DNA from: Thermoproteota archaeon
GTDB lineage: Archaea; Thermoproteota; Bathyarchaeia; RBG-16-48-13; GCA-020355125
Length of the DNA: 42,423 nucleotides
Assembly: GCA_030837285.1 (NCBI GenBank)
Contig: JAUPKU010000122.1
Location: 1 to 42,423, forward strand
Direction of reading: 5' to 3'
The notes under the pieces were generated by a model. It saw nothing but the letters and a program-made list of their open reading frames with translations. It was not told the origin of the DNA and made no database searches. Numbering within the stretch: the first letter of the stretch is position 1; each line of letters begins with the position of its first letter. Positions 29,333 through 39,181 of the stretch are shown in pieces. The translations under genes were made by a program, and so were the position numbers.

Positions 29333-29800
29333 TTAGGTGCGAGATTGTGCTAATATTTTTGCATGGACGATTGTGAAAACATTTCTTGGTAGCAGATTCT
29401 TAAGGTGCGAAGTCAGAGAACGCTTGAAACCTAAATCATTATTACCTTTCAGCTGTCTCTTGGTTAAAATAAGAGTTGCAAACTCATCTGCAGAGTCGTA
29501 TCTACAATAATACGTCTTAAATGCTAAATCTCCAAAAAGAGCAAGCGCATTATACCTGTGCTTAACACCTTTTCCACTTAAGGTGAACCTTCTTTTGAAA
29601 ATTATATTCATATCTTCCAAATTTTTCAGTATTTTTTCAGTCTTTCTAGTCAAAGGGAATGATTGTTTAATATCCTCTTTTGACCTAGGTTTCTTCAAAA
29701 ATATAAGTAAGTCCTCGATTAATCCATCTTTGGTGCGGTCTGAAGCTTTACTCTTCTTTCCAGAGGCAATTTTAAAAGGTAGATAAGATCGCGAGCGCAC
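29333..29800 (-). CDS. Hypothetical protein, possible winged-helix DNA-binding protein
   Basis: IEDLLIFLKKPRSKEDIKQSFPLTRKTEKILKNLEDMNIIFKRRFTLSGKGVKHRY resembles wHTH. Confidence 0.5.
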   Translation of the reverse strand: MRSRSYLPFKIASGKKSKASDRTKDGLIEDLLIFLKKPRSKEDIKQSFPLTRKTEKILKNLEDMNIIFKRRFTLSGKGVKHRYNALALFGDLAFKTYYCRYDSADEFATLILTKRQLKGNNDLGFKRSLTSHLKNLLPRNVFTIVHAKILAQSRT

Positions 29801-30178
29801 CTTTTTTCATGTCTCCTTATAAATTTGTTTTCATATTGCCCTTAACAATAACCTTCTATTTAATGATTTTTCATAATGTCGGGGTTTCTACCTGACACTA
29901 CAATCATTGCTCTCAGATACTCAGACAATCATGTAGCTGACATTTCTTAAAACAAACATCAGATTTAATCTTATCTTTTTCTTCTCAGAAAAATCCAAAA
30001 ATTCTTCGGATTAAAAGGTGATGTAATAAGTCTAGTCATCGAGGGGGTAAAATCATTTTTTCACCGGCTACATAAATAATATGCGCCCATCTTCTAGTAA
30101 ATCTGTAAGGGAGCATGTGCTAATGGAGAGTGTTCCGAATTAGTAGATAGCATAGTGCATGCTAGAGAAAATCGGATT

Positions 30179-30340
30179 TTAATCCCGTTTCCTCTTTAGA
30201 TACGCGACAGAGTTTGAAGTTAGACTTTGTGTGGTCACCGCGACAAGTTCCCACCCTTCATCCCCTAATCGACCTAATATTACTTCATCATTTCTTGTTC
30301 CATTTAGGTTAAGTACTCTATATTCCCATTTATCTACCAT
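30179..30340 (-). CDS. DUF4177-like small protein (53 aa), missed by the 60-aa ORF cutoff
   Basis: Reverse strand translates to MVDKWEYRVLNLNGTRNDEVILGRLGDEGWELVAVTTQSLTSNSVAYLKRKRD*; WEYRV..L...LGDEGWELVAV...YLKR pattern. Confidence 0.78.
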   Translation of the reverse strand: MVDKWEYRVLNLNGTRNDEVILGRLGDEGWELVAVTTQSLTSNSVAYLKRKRD

Positions 30341-30527
30341 TAAATCACTATGGAATATCTTAGAACAAAATAGATTTAAGGTTAGTTTATACGTGCCCTT
30401 GCCTAAGGCTTTTATCTGCTATTTAATGAATTGGTAAATTTGATAAAATATGTCTTTTTTTGGAAAGAAGGAAGTTAAATTCAATCCTTTCAGGGAAAAA
30501 TCTCGCGTTTTGAGGACTTGAAGTGTC

Positions 30528-30935
30528 ATGCCGAAAGATATAGAACGCCTAGGTGAGCTTTGTGAATATGGTCGTATGGAAAGATATCTTGATGAACTTC
30601 CTAAAGCCATAAAGGAAGAAAGGTCAAAGAATTCTGTGAAAGTATTTTCCAGAAATGCTTGTTTTTACATGGAATAGGAAGAAGAAACTATACTTTTCGA
30701 TGTAAGTCTAAAAGTGCTGTCAGCAAAAGAGTTCATCAAGGAATTTAATATGTTCAACCCTGATTGGAAGAAATACTTGAAGCAACCTGAGGCAGCAATT
30801 GGCTTCACTAATGGTGTCAATACTGTATATGTTAATCTCGAAGCCACATCGCCTTTGCTGAAGACTAATCATCTACGATTTCTTTTCTATCTCATCAGAA
30901 CTTACTTAAGCCCTGATGTCCTTCCTAACCACTGA
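30528..30935 (+). pseudogene. Unidentified interrupted reading frame (ATG 30528, in-frame TAG at 30675, reopens to 30935)
   Basis: MPKDIERLGELCEYGRMERYLDELPKAIKEERSKNSVKVFSRNACFYME*EEETILFDVSLKVLSAKEFIKEFNMFNPDWKKYLKQPE... in one frame across the TAG. Confidence 0.4.
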
Positions 30936-31172
30936 CGGGGCTCCATCTGTCGAACCATCTGGAATCAACATAGATCATAATCATCTGGATGGATACCGTC
31001 AAATGTCTTCTCAATCTCGATTCCGTAACCGTGCTCTCCTTCGATATATCCCTTCTTGGGCGCAGTTCTATCAACTTCTAATCATTCTTCGAGTAAGCGG
31101 AAATATGGAAAAAATAACTCCATATCTTCAAACTTATCGGCGGTGAGAATAAGTACTTAGTCCTTTTTGTAT
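30905..31172 (-). pseudogene. N-terminal remnant of a DJ-1/PfpI family protein
   Basis: Reverse strand: KKD*VLILTADKFEDMELFFPYFRLLEE*LEVDRTAPKKGYIEGEHGYGIEIEKTFDGIHPDDYD, frameshift, LIPDGSTDGAPSVVRKDIRA*; in-frame stops plus a frameshift. Confidence 0.85.
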
Positions 31173-31407
31173 ATATTTTGTTGTAGAGTTAAGATATATT
31201 AAAAATATCTATCAATTACTAGGAAATATTCTTGTGAGTTTAGTAGGCTACATTTATCCGTGCGTGTTACATAATGGGAATAAGACTAGCAGAGAATTTT
31301 CTATCGATATAACTATGGCACCAAACTTATAACAGAGATACATCCGCCTCGTCTATAGTTACACAAACTAAATTAAGTGATTATAGAATGCAAGTTACAT
31401 ACATTAA

Positions 31408-31433
31408 GTGTAATAAACTAGTGTAATAAACTA
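31408..31433. repeat. Perfect tandem duplication of the 13-mer gtgtaataaacta
   Basis: gtgtaataaacta gtgtaataaacta read directly. Confidence 0.9.
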
Positions 31434-31671
31434 GGAACTTTAGGTCTTAACCAATCCAAGTCGAATGGACATGTGTACAAGTATTATATGATTCAACATT
31501 ACGATTTAGAAACAAAGAAGCATAGTTGGTGCTACATCGGCTCTGAGAAATCACTACCAGACCAATACAAGATTGTTATACACAAATAACCACAATTGTA
31601 CACAACTTATACACAAAACACAAATAACCTTAATCATAGTCCCATTACTCAAAACAACGATGAATCAACAA

Positions 31672-31750
31672 GGGGTTGTCGGCTAGTTTGGTCTAGGCTT
31701 CGAGACTCGGGCTCTCGAGATCCTGGGTTCAAATCCCAGCAGCCCCACCA
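31672..31750 (+). tRNA. tRNA-Pro (anticodon CGG), 3' CCA encoded
   Basis: Acceptor GGGGTTG/CAGCCCC, anticodon stem CGAGA/TCTCG with loop CTCGGGC, T-arm CTGGG-TTCAAAT-CCCAG, then ACCA. Confidence 0.93.
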
Positions 31751-31805
31751 ACCTTACCTCACACACATGTAGCGTTTGTCGTGTAGATTACACCGCGTGC
31801 GTTAT

Positions 31806-32110
31806 CTGATTATTTCTTCATAGAGCAGTTGGAAATGTTCTCCAAACTTCTCATCATTCTTTTCTTTTCTCATAGAAATTATTCAAGGCATCAACTTTTT
31901 TCAATTTGTAACGAGGTATGGACCTAGCCAATCCTTTCATATCAAGATCTACAAACTTTCTATTTACCAAGAAACCTACATTCTCAAAAAATGCGACGAC
32001 CTAGAAAGGATAATCGTCAATTTCCGAGTTGATGTCTTCAATTTGATTTCTCTCATAATCCATAAATTCGAATTTCTCATCAATCCGTCCTCTTTTTCAC
32101 TTCCCTCTAG
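31806..32110 (-). pseudogene. Decayed protein gene, tentatively DUF4760-like
   Basis: Reverse strand: EKFEFMDYERNQIEDINSEIDDYPF*VVAFFENVGFLVNRKFVDLDMKGLARSIPRYKLKKVDALNNFYEKRKE, frameshift, NDEKFGEHFQLLYEEI. Confidence 0.65.
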
Positions 32111-32341
32111 AAATCATCTCTTGTCCAAAGAGATAAGGCAACCTCCTTTACTTAAGAAAAGTTGAGTGTAGAAAAACAACAAAAAACAATTGGAGAACAA
32201 AAAGCGAGAATTAGAATATAAGTTCTAAATGCTGTTTATTGTAATTATCCACTAAGAAATACTATAACAATTCATTTAAATTGAAAGAAGAATAGATCGC
32301 TCCCACAAGGTAAGAAAAAGTAAATATCTTATCTCAAATGC

Positions 32342-33859
32342 CTAGCGTACAAGTATCTTCTCAAAAAGACTTATCGTCTTTGAGAGTTTTTTAGGCAACA
32401 TCTTCCTAAGAAGAATAAAATCTTCTGAGTTGAGCGCCCGTAGTAAGGCAAGCCCCAGAATGTAGGTAGCTAAGCCTAAACCGATTTCAACAACAACGAA
32501 AACAGGAGACGTGTAAAGAGACATGTAAACATTCTGGAAGAGTTTTACCACAACTACAAGGAATAGAGAAGCTAGAAAACTCTTCCATAATCCTCTAATG
32601 TCAACTTCCAAACTAATTCTGCTCCTTAGTTTGCTATAAATAAAGATGAAGGTTATGATGTAAACAGCAATTCTCCCAGCAATAGCTCCAAATATACCAA
32701 GCGATGGAGCTAATATTACAACTAATGAACTGTCAGCAATTACTGAGAAAATGGATACGAAAATAAAAAACCGTGTTTCACCAATTGACTTCAATGTCGA
32801 GCTCATAATTATGCTGAAGGCTGCGAATATGGAAAAGACTGATATTAGTGCTAAGGGTAAACCACCATTGGCATATTCTAAGCCGAATAAAAGTATCATA
32901 AGAGATTCAGAAATTGAGGCTAAACCTAAGGCAGCAGGGAAGAATAAAAAGGATAAGTAGCGAAGAGCCTTCTTTAGCAGAGGCGTGAGTTTCGCCGTTC
33001 CCAATTGACCATAAGCTTCTGAAAATACAGGTAGTAATATTACATCTATAGTACCCCATATCACTGATAGAAGACCGATCCCCTTTAGAACCAGCTCGTA
33101 AACGCCTAAGGCAGCTAAATTGAATGAAACTGCTAGGAGGAGTATTCGGTCAGCCCAGTCCGACAGTACGTTGGAAACATTAGAAGTATAAACTGGAAGG
33201 CTGAAGCTCAAAAGGAGTTTAGACGGGTAGGAATCTTTTGCTCTAGGCAATAGCCCACGATAGCAGATCATCGTCAGCACTAGTCCAAACAATTCTCCAA
33301 AGAATGTCCCTAGAGCAAACCCATTCAAGGAAAATCCAGAAAGGATCAGAGCTAAAGATGCCAGACGAGAGACAATCGCAGTGGACGAATTTGAGATCAC
33401 AAATCTATCAAAGCGCTGTAAACCCTGTAGCAGAGCTAAATAAGTCAGTCTAATCACAGCAGCAAAGGAAGCGACAAGAGTCACCATGATGAAGAAAGCC
33501 GAGCTGTATCCTCCTTCGAATCTCAGCAAGATGATAACATATCCCAAGTAGGAGAAGATTAAGAATATCACAGAAATCTTTAAGACCAACTTGATAACGG
33601 ATGAAGCCACGTTTGAGGCTTTCTCAATTTCGCCCCTGCCAATATATTCTGCTACATACTTCGTTGCCGCGACAGGTAGGGCAAGGGGAACCACAACTAC
33701 GAAGATGGAGTAAATGAAGGTCAGTGATGAAATAATTCCAAGATCAGTTGGGTTGAGAATCTTAGCCGCGACGGAGTAGAAGCTCAGCCCGATTAAGAAT
33801 TGCAGAATATTTAAGCCGATTATGTAAACGAATCCTTTGCTGATTCTATCAACATACAA
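32342..33859 (-). CDS. Polysaccharide/lipid flippase (Wzx/MOP superfamily)
   Basis: Polytopic; FSVAAKILNPTDLGIISSLTFIYSIFVVVVPLALPVAATKYVAEYIGRGE and LLFGLEYANGGLPLALISVFSIFAAF. Confidence 0.88.
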   Translation of the reverse strand: MYVDRISKGFVYIIGLNILQFLIGLSFYSVAAKILNPTDLGIISSLTFIYSIFVVVVPLALPVAATKYVAEYIGRGEIEKASNVASSVIKLVLKISVIFLIFSYLGYVIILLRFEGGYSSAFFIMVTLVASFAAVIRLTYLALLQGLQRFDRFVISNSSTAIVSRLASLALILSGFSLNGFALGTFFGELFGLVLTMICYRGLLPRAKDSYPSKLLLSFSLPVYTSNVSNVLSDWADRILLLAVSFNLAALGVYELVLKGIGLLSVIWGTIDVILLPVFSEAYGQLGTAKLTPLLKKALRYLSFLFFPAALGLASISESLMILLFGLEYANGGLPLALISVFSIFAAFSIIMSSTLKSIGETRFFIFVSIFSVIADSSLVVILAPSLGIFGAIAGRIAVYIITFIFIYSKLRSRISLEVDIRGLWKSFLASLFLVVVVKLFQNVYMSLYTSPVFVVVEIGLGLATYILGLALLRALNSEDFILLRKMLPKKLSKTISLFEKILVR

Positions 33860-34106
33860 AGTATTTCACTAATCATCCTTCATTTGGTATGTTACCACTC
33901 TTTTGTATTGGGAGCATATGACCTATGTACTTATTAATAAAATTAGTTTTCCTACTATATCAGATTGAATATAACAACTTCGCATTCAGATAGAGAAGGA
34001 GAATGAGAATTAAGAATATCTCTCTTACACTAAAGTACTGCTTGAGGATAATGTGAAACCCGATCTTTAAAAGAATAATGCAACGCAAGCTATAATTTTT
34101 CATTAG

Positions 34107-35540
34107 ATGTTTTTTCTCATGATTGACATTATAGGAAAAGCTCTGGAAAGAGGATTAAAACTAGGAGCGAATTATGTGGATGTCAGAGTGGAAAAGCAAC
34201 AGTCAGAGTTGGTTATGTCAGAAGATGGAAAACCCAAAGAAGCAAGCTTCTCGATAGAAGATGGAGTGGGAGCAAGGGCATTGGCAGGGGGATCATGGGG
34301 ATTCTCCGCAATGCAACTCAAAGAAGAAACTGAGAATCAGATCATTCTCAGAGCTGTCGAAGATGCGGTTAAGCTCGCTAAGGCGGTTAAAAACTCATCC
34401 AGCAAGATAGAACTGGCTGAAGTTAAACCGTTTAAGGATGTTGTAAAGGCCAAGTTCAAGATTGATCCGAAAGGAATCGCATTAGAAGAAAAAATGAACT
34501 TCTGCACTGAGGCAAGTGATAGGATAATCAAATATGATCCAGCGGTCAAGAAATCTTCGTCAGCCATAGTATCCCTCTCAACAGATAAGACATTTAGTTC
34601 GTCTGAAGGAGCCGTAATACAAGAGTCACAGATAGTCGTCTTAGGAATACTTCATGCCCAAGCTGTTGAGGGTAATGCCTCTGAATATTATTCTCATACA
34701 ACCGGTGGTGTTGGTGGCTTTGAGGCTCTTAAAGAATACGATTTGGTTGAACACTCGGAAGAGATAGCTGAAAAGGCTGTAGCCCTCGTCAAAGCACCAC
34801 CAGCGCCAACGAAGAAGCTCCCGGTCATTCTGGATCAAGAATTCGCTTCAATATTGTCTCATGAAATTTTGGGACATCCTTCTGAAGCTGACAGGATTAT
34901 TGGCAAAGAGGCAGCTTGGGCTGGTAGGTCATGGTGGAATGGAAAAACGGGTGAGAAAATGTTCTCGGACAAGCTTACAGTTGTCTCAGATGCTACTCTA
35001 GGAGGATATCTAGGCTCTTTCAAGTATGATGATGAAGGCGTTCCTGCGAAGAGAATCGTCCACATCGATAAAGGTTTTCTAAGGGGTTTTCTCCATAGTA
35101 GAGAAACGGCTAAAATATTCAATGTGGAACCTAATGGAACCATGAGGGCTATGTCTTACTTGTTTGCGCCGCTCATTCGTATGACTAACACATATGTTGA
35201 GAAGGGCGACTGGAAGTTCGATGAGATGCTGGAAGGAATTAAGGAAGGCATCTACCTGAAGGGAGAGAAGATTCCATCTATAGACTCGCGGAGATACAAC
35301 TTCCAGATATCTGCCAAAGAGGCATACATGATATATAACGGCGAATTATCCGAACTGCGTCGTTCGCCTACTCTAACAGGTACTTCCAAGGAATTTCTAT
35401 CAAGTATAGACGCTATCGGAGATGATTTAATCATCTTCCCCATACCAAACTGTGGAAAAGGAGAACCAATGCAAACGATGAGAGTTGGAAACGGCGGTCC
35501 TCACATGAGGGGAATCGGAATGGTCACTGGACCAAGGTGA
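34107..35540 (+). CDS. tldD: TldD metalloprotease subunit
   Basis: HEILGH (HExxxH) within ILSHEILGHPSEADRI; VVSDATLGGYLGSFKYDDEGVPAKR. Confidence 0.92.
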   Translation: MFFLMIDIIGKALERGLKLGANYVDVRVEKQQSELVMSEDGKPKEASFSIEDGVGARALAGGSWGFSAMQLKEETENQIILRAVEDAVKLAKAVKNSSSKIELAEVKPFKDVVKAKFKIDPKGIALEEKMNFCTEASDRIIKYDPAVKKSSSAIVSLSTDKTFSSSEGAVIQESQIVVLGILHAQAVEGNASEYYSHTTGGVGGFEALKEYDLVEHSEEIAEKAVALVKAPPAPTKKLPVILDQEFASILSHEILGHPSEADRIIGKEAAWAGRSWWNGKTGEKMFSDKLTVVSDATLGGYLGSFKYDDEGVPAKRIVHIDKGFLRGFLHSRETAKIFNVEPNGTMRAMSYLFAPLIRMTNTYVEKGDWKFDEMLEGIKEGIYLKGEKIPSIDSRRYNFQISAKEAYMIYNGELSELRRSPTLTGTSKEFLSSIDAIGDDLIIFPIPNCGKGEPMQTMRVGNGGPHMRGIGMVTGPR

Positions 35541-35547
35541 GGAAGTT

Positions 35548-36942
35548 ATGTCTAATGCTACTGACACGATAATGGAGTTAGCAAAGAAGTATAATGTTGA
35601 CCAATCCGAAGCCTACTATTCTAAGAACAAACTTATAACAATTAGAATGGCTGTGAACGAAATTGCAGAAGCCAAGAGCCTAGTCACAGAAGGCATAAGT
35701 GTGAGACTCATTGTGGCTAATTCGATTGGCTTCGCTTCCAGCACGGAACTCACTAGAGAAGCTTTTAAAAAAATCGTTGAAACCGCTTACCACATCGCTA
35801 AATCTAAAAAGCCTGATCCTGACTTCAAATCACTGCCAACTCCGAAAAGGGTAGAGGAGTTTAAGGGAAGCTTTGATGAGGAGCTTAATGATCTTGAAGT
35901 GGAGGAGGCTGTCAAATATGGATCACTATCCCTCAGAGCTGGCAAGGAAGTAGATCCTAAGATTGATTTTTCGGGCTCTATAAATGTGATAAGCGAGGAA
36001 TGCAACATTGTGAATTCCTTGGGAATAGACGCGTCAGATGCTAGCACGTTCATATATTCTTCTATTACGGCTGAGAAGGGCGAAGAGGCTTCTGGAATAG
36101 GTCAGACTTGCTCGAAGAATAAAAAAGACTTTGAACCTGTTAAAGCCACTAGAGATGCTGCTGAGACTTGTTTGAAGAGTGTTGGAGGAAGAGGAATTAA
36201 GCCTGGGAGATACGATGTTATCTTCGGACCGGATTCATGTGCTGAATTGACTGAGTACATTCTATCTTATGGTCTTGATTTATCAGCAGTTGAAGCTGGC
36301 TTCTCCTATTTCCGAGGCAAACTTGGAGGAGAAGTTGCTAGCGACTCCTTAACGCTGTCTGACGATGGAAGACACCCTGAGGGAATAGCCTCCAAGAAGG
36401 TTGATGATGAAGGCGTTCCAACTCAAAGAACTGAACTCATTAAAAATGGAGTTTTGAGGAATTTCCTATGCGACACTTACTACTCGAATAAGCTAAGCTC
36501 CTCCGTAAGAGAATTCGAATCCACTGGGAATGGCTTCAGATTCGGGGCGATTCCAGGTAGAAGCCACTCCTCTGTCCCCAGGATTCAGCCAACAAACTTT
36601 GTCATAAAAGAAGGAAGAGACCCCTTAGACGAGCTTATAGAGAATACGAAGAAGGGAATCCTGGTTGGAAGAATCTGGTACACATATCCAATAAACCCGA
36701 CGGTCGGGGAGTTCTCCACTACCAATAGAGGAAACACATTCTATATCGAAGAAGGAGCAATAAAGTATCCTCTGCTTCCAAACAGCTTCAGAATAAACGA
36801 TAGCCTTCCAAAACTTCTCAAGAGAATCAGTGGAATCTCAAAGGAAGCGACACAGAGCGTAGTCTGGGGAGGAATCTCCAGTTGCATCTCTCCTCATATC
36901 AAAGTTCAAAATGTAGAAGTCACTTACAGCAAAGAGGACTGA
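35548..36942 (+). CDS. TldE/PmbA-like partner subunit lacking HExxxH
   Basis: Adjacent to tldD (7 bp gap); DVIFGPDSCAELTEYILSYGLDLSAVEAGFSYFRGKLGGEVAS, KKVDDEGVPTQRTELIKNGVLRNFLCDTYYS. Confidence 0.9.
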   Translation: MSNATDTIMELAKKYNVDQSEAYYSKNKLITIRMAVNEIAEAKSLVTEGISVRLIVANSIGFASSTELTREAFKKIVETAYHIAKSKKPDPDFKSLPTPKRVEEFKGSFDEELNDLEVEEAVKYGSLSLRAGKEVDPKIDFSGSINVISEECNIVNSLGIDASDASTFIYSSITAEKGEEASGIGQTCSKNKKDFEPVKATRDAAETCLKSVGGRGIKPGRYDVIFGPDSCAELTEYILSYGLDLSAVEAGFSYFRGKLGGEVASDSLTLSDDGRHPEGIASKKVDDEGVPTQRTELIKNGVLRNFLCDTYYSNKLSSSVREFESTGNGFRFGAIPGRSHSSVPRIQPTNFVIKEGRDPLDELIENTKKGILVGRIWYTYPINPTVGEFSTTNRGNTFYIEEGAIKYPLLPNSFRINDSLPKLLKRISGISKEATQSVVWGGISSCISPHIKVQNVEVTYSKED

Positions 36943-37002
36943 AACAAGTAAATAAATTCGGCTAAAAAGGGTATAGAAGAGGAAAAGAGGGCTGAGGGGA
37001 AG

Positions 37003-37692
37003 ATGAGGAAGGAATTGAAGAATCTCGTGGACAAAATCAAGGATCAAAGATTAAGGAAGAAAGTTGTGGACGTGATAGAGAACCCGACAATTAAGATTGA
37101 AAAGATAAAGTACAAAGGACTTTCACTAGAAGCTACTCCTGCTGGGAAAACCAGGCATCACGCCTACTCTGAGGGGCTTATCCAGCATATGATTGCCTCT
37201 TCAACCATTGCTTTATCCCTATGTGACATCGTTGAGAAGGTTTATCATGGTAGAGTTAACAGAGATATCGTCTTGGCGTCTACACTAGTCCACGATTCCA
37301 TGAAGCCCTTGACCTACGCCGTAGAGGAGAATGGGAGCTTTGAGGTTTCACCGCTTGGAGAGAAAATGGATCATCTAACTCTTATCGTTTCAGAGCTGAT
37401 TCGAAGAGACTTTTCTCTAGATGTTATCCACGCGGTTACTGCCCATCATGGAAGAGCGGGACCCATAAGTCCCAGAACCATTGAAGCCCTAATATGCTTC
37501 CTCGCGGATTCCACGGATGCAACCTTAAACGGTGAAACTCTTAATGCCGCAAGGTTCCTCATGAGAGACTGCTTACGGGAGGAGGCAGGGCAGCTGACGG
37601 CCGAACAGGCTTTTGCAATAGTGTATGCCAAACAGACTAAAGGCTGCGAGGGAGTAAAGGAAGAATTCAAGAGAATCCGAAATAAAGAGTAG
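37003..37692 (+). CDS. HD-domain phosphohydrolase
   Basis: HHAYSEGLIQHMIAS, STLVHDSMKP, AVTAHHGRAGP metal-ligand pattern. Confidence 0.85.
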   Translation: MRKELKNLVDKIKDQRLRKKVVDVIENPTIKIEKIKYKGLSLEATPAGKTRHHAYSEGLIQHMIASSTIALSLCDIVEKVYHGRVNRDIVLASTLVHDSMKPLTYAVEENGSFEVSPLGEKMDHLTLIVSELIRRDFSLDVIHAVTAHHGRAGPISPRTIEALICFLADSTDATLNGETLNAARFLMRDCLREEAGQLTAEQAFAIVYAKQTKGCEGVKEEFKRIRNKE

Positions 37693-37817
37693 CGGCAAGG
37701 CATAGACGCCAGAGTTCATTCAATAAAAGTTGTTGGTTAAAGGTTGCTTGATATTTGAAACAGTTAAATAGATAATAGAAATTTCTGTCTAGTTCATAAA
37801 TTATTTGGACTGCAATT

Positions 37818-39056
37818 ATGCTACTGAAGGAAAGTGAACTCTTGGAAAGAATATCCAATAAAGCCACTGGTGTTCTAAACCTTAGCAACCGGAATATGCA
37901 GGTTATAATTTTTTTAATCCAGCTTCTATCGTCTATTGCCTTTAATTTCATGAACAGTTTTCTCTCTCTGTTCATCAACACAGAACTAAACTACGTTCTC
38001 ATCGAGGCTACGGCATGGGCGGGAATATGCATGCTCATAGCCTCAAGTCTAAACGCGCTGACAGCACCCTTCTGGGGCTTCATGTGCGACCGCTCTGGAA
38101 CAAAAATTGTGCTTCTCATCTCACTGGCAGGCAGTATGGTAGCCTACGCTGGGATGACTGTATCAAACAATGCGCCAATCTTCGTTCTCTTTCAGGGATT
38201 GAAGGGAATCTTTGGACCCGTAAGCACCGTCATGTTCACGCTAATAGCACTTATCATATCGCAAGACAAACTCAAGATGGCCCTCAGCTATCAAGTGGCA
38301 GCTTTGACGATGGGTCAGCTTATAGGCCCAGGATTAGGGGGAATACTCGTATCACTATTCGGATATCGCCTGACACTTGTAACTGCGGCAGCTGTTTACG
38401 CGGGCATGATACCTCTTGTCCTCTTACTTAGACTGCCCACACCAACTAGCCAAAAAGGTGAACAGAGACAATTCACTAAAGAAGATCTTAAAGCAATTAT
38501 GCCCGATACTATTTCACTGATCTTGGTATATGCAAGTATCAGCTTCATAGTTCCGACAGTTCCTTGGTTCCTTCAATCACTAGGTGTCCCAAGCATCCAG
38601 CTTGTAACTCTTACAGCAATCACAACAATCCTCAACGGTTTAGCCTTTGGCTTAGCCTCCCCAATCCTCACTAAAGTTACCACAGGAAGGAGACTACCTC
38701 TCCTATCAGTGATATCCGCATTAGCAATCTTCACAACCAACTTTGCATCAAGCCCATATCTGTTCATAACCCTGAGAGTCATCATAGGCTCAATTCAAGC
38801 AGGAATCCCAGCCAACCTCCTTGGAGGAAAATCGGGAAGAAAGGGAACAGCAATGGGGATACTCAATTCAGCACGATTCATAGGTCTAGCTATAGGACCA
38901 TATACAGCCACCAGCATCCTCGGAGATGGCACAGCACCTAGACCACTATACATGTACGCTACAATGGCAGTAATATCTCTCTTCACCGCCGCCTTCATCT
39001 ATTTAACTCACACACAGAAAACTTCTAAACAAGTTCCTCAGAAAACTGAAACTTAA
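37818..39056 (+). CDS. MFS transporter, tandem paralogue A
   Basis: APFWGFMCDRSGTKIVLLISLAG; paralogous to the downstream gene across the full length. Confidence 0.92.
   Translation: MLLKESELLERISNKATGVLNLSNRNMQVIIFLIQLLSSIAFNFMNSFLSLFINTELNYVLIEATAWAGICMLIASSLNALTAPFWGFMCDRSGTKIVLLISLAGSMVAYAGMTVSNNAPIFVLFQGLKGIFGPVSTVMFTLIALIISQDKLKMALSYQVAALTMGQLIGPGLGGILVSLFGYRLTLVTAAAVYAGMIPLVLLLRLPTPTSQKGEQRQFTKEDLKAIMPDTISLILVYASISFIVPTVPWFLQSLGVPSIQLVTLTAITTILNGLAFGLASPILTKVTTGRRLPLLSVISALAIFTTNFASSPYLFITLRVIIGSIQAGIPANLLGGKSGRKGTAMGILNSARFIGLAIGPYTATSILGDGTAPRPLYMYATMAVISLFTAAFIYLTHTQKTSKQVPQKTET
38826..38884 (+). repeat. 59-bp perfect repeat, copy 1 (inside MFS A); partner at 40199-40257
   Basis: ggaaaatcgggaagaaagggaacagcaatggggatactcaattcagcacgattcatagg. 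Confidence 0.97.
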
Positions 39057-39181
39057 TCAACAGATTTCTTTGGTTACTTTGAACTCAAAGTTAAACTAAG
39101 GTAAGGAAGATTGTAGCCACTCCAAAAGATCTCTTAAAGAATAAATACTCCCCTCAACCTTTGGCTGTCTAACATACGGAG

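Noticed and set aside
30231-30437. 68-aa + strand ORF
   Set aside because: Mostly antisense to the DUF4177-like gene on the minus strand.
30916-31146. 76-aa + strand ORF
   Set aside because: Antisense artefact over the DJ-1/PfpI pseudogene.
31560-31625. ACACAAATAACC-type repeats near tRNA-Pro as a CRISPR-like array
   Set aside because: Only two or so imperfect short units, with no regular spacers and no cas genes in the window.
38015-38431. 138-aa + strand ORF
   Set aside because: Out-of-frame shadow inside the MFS gene 37818-39056.
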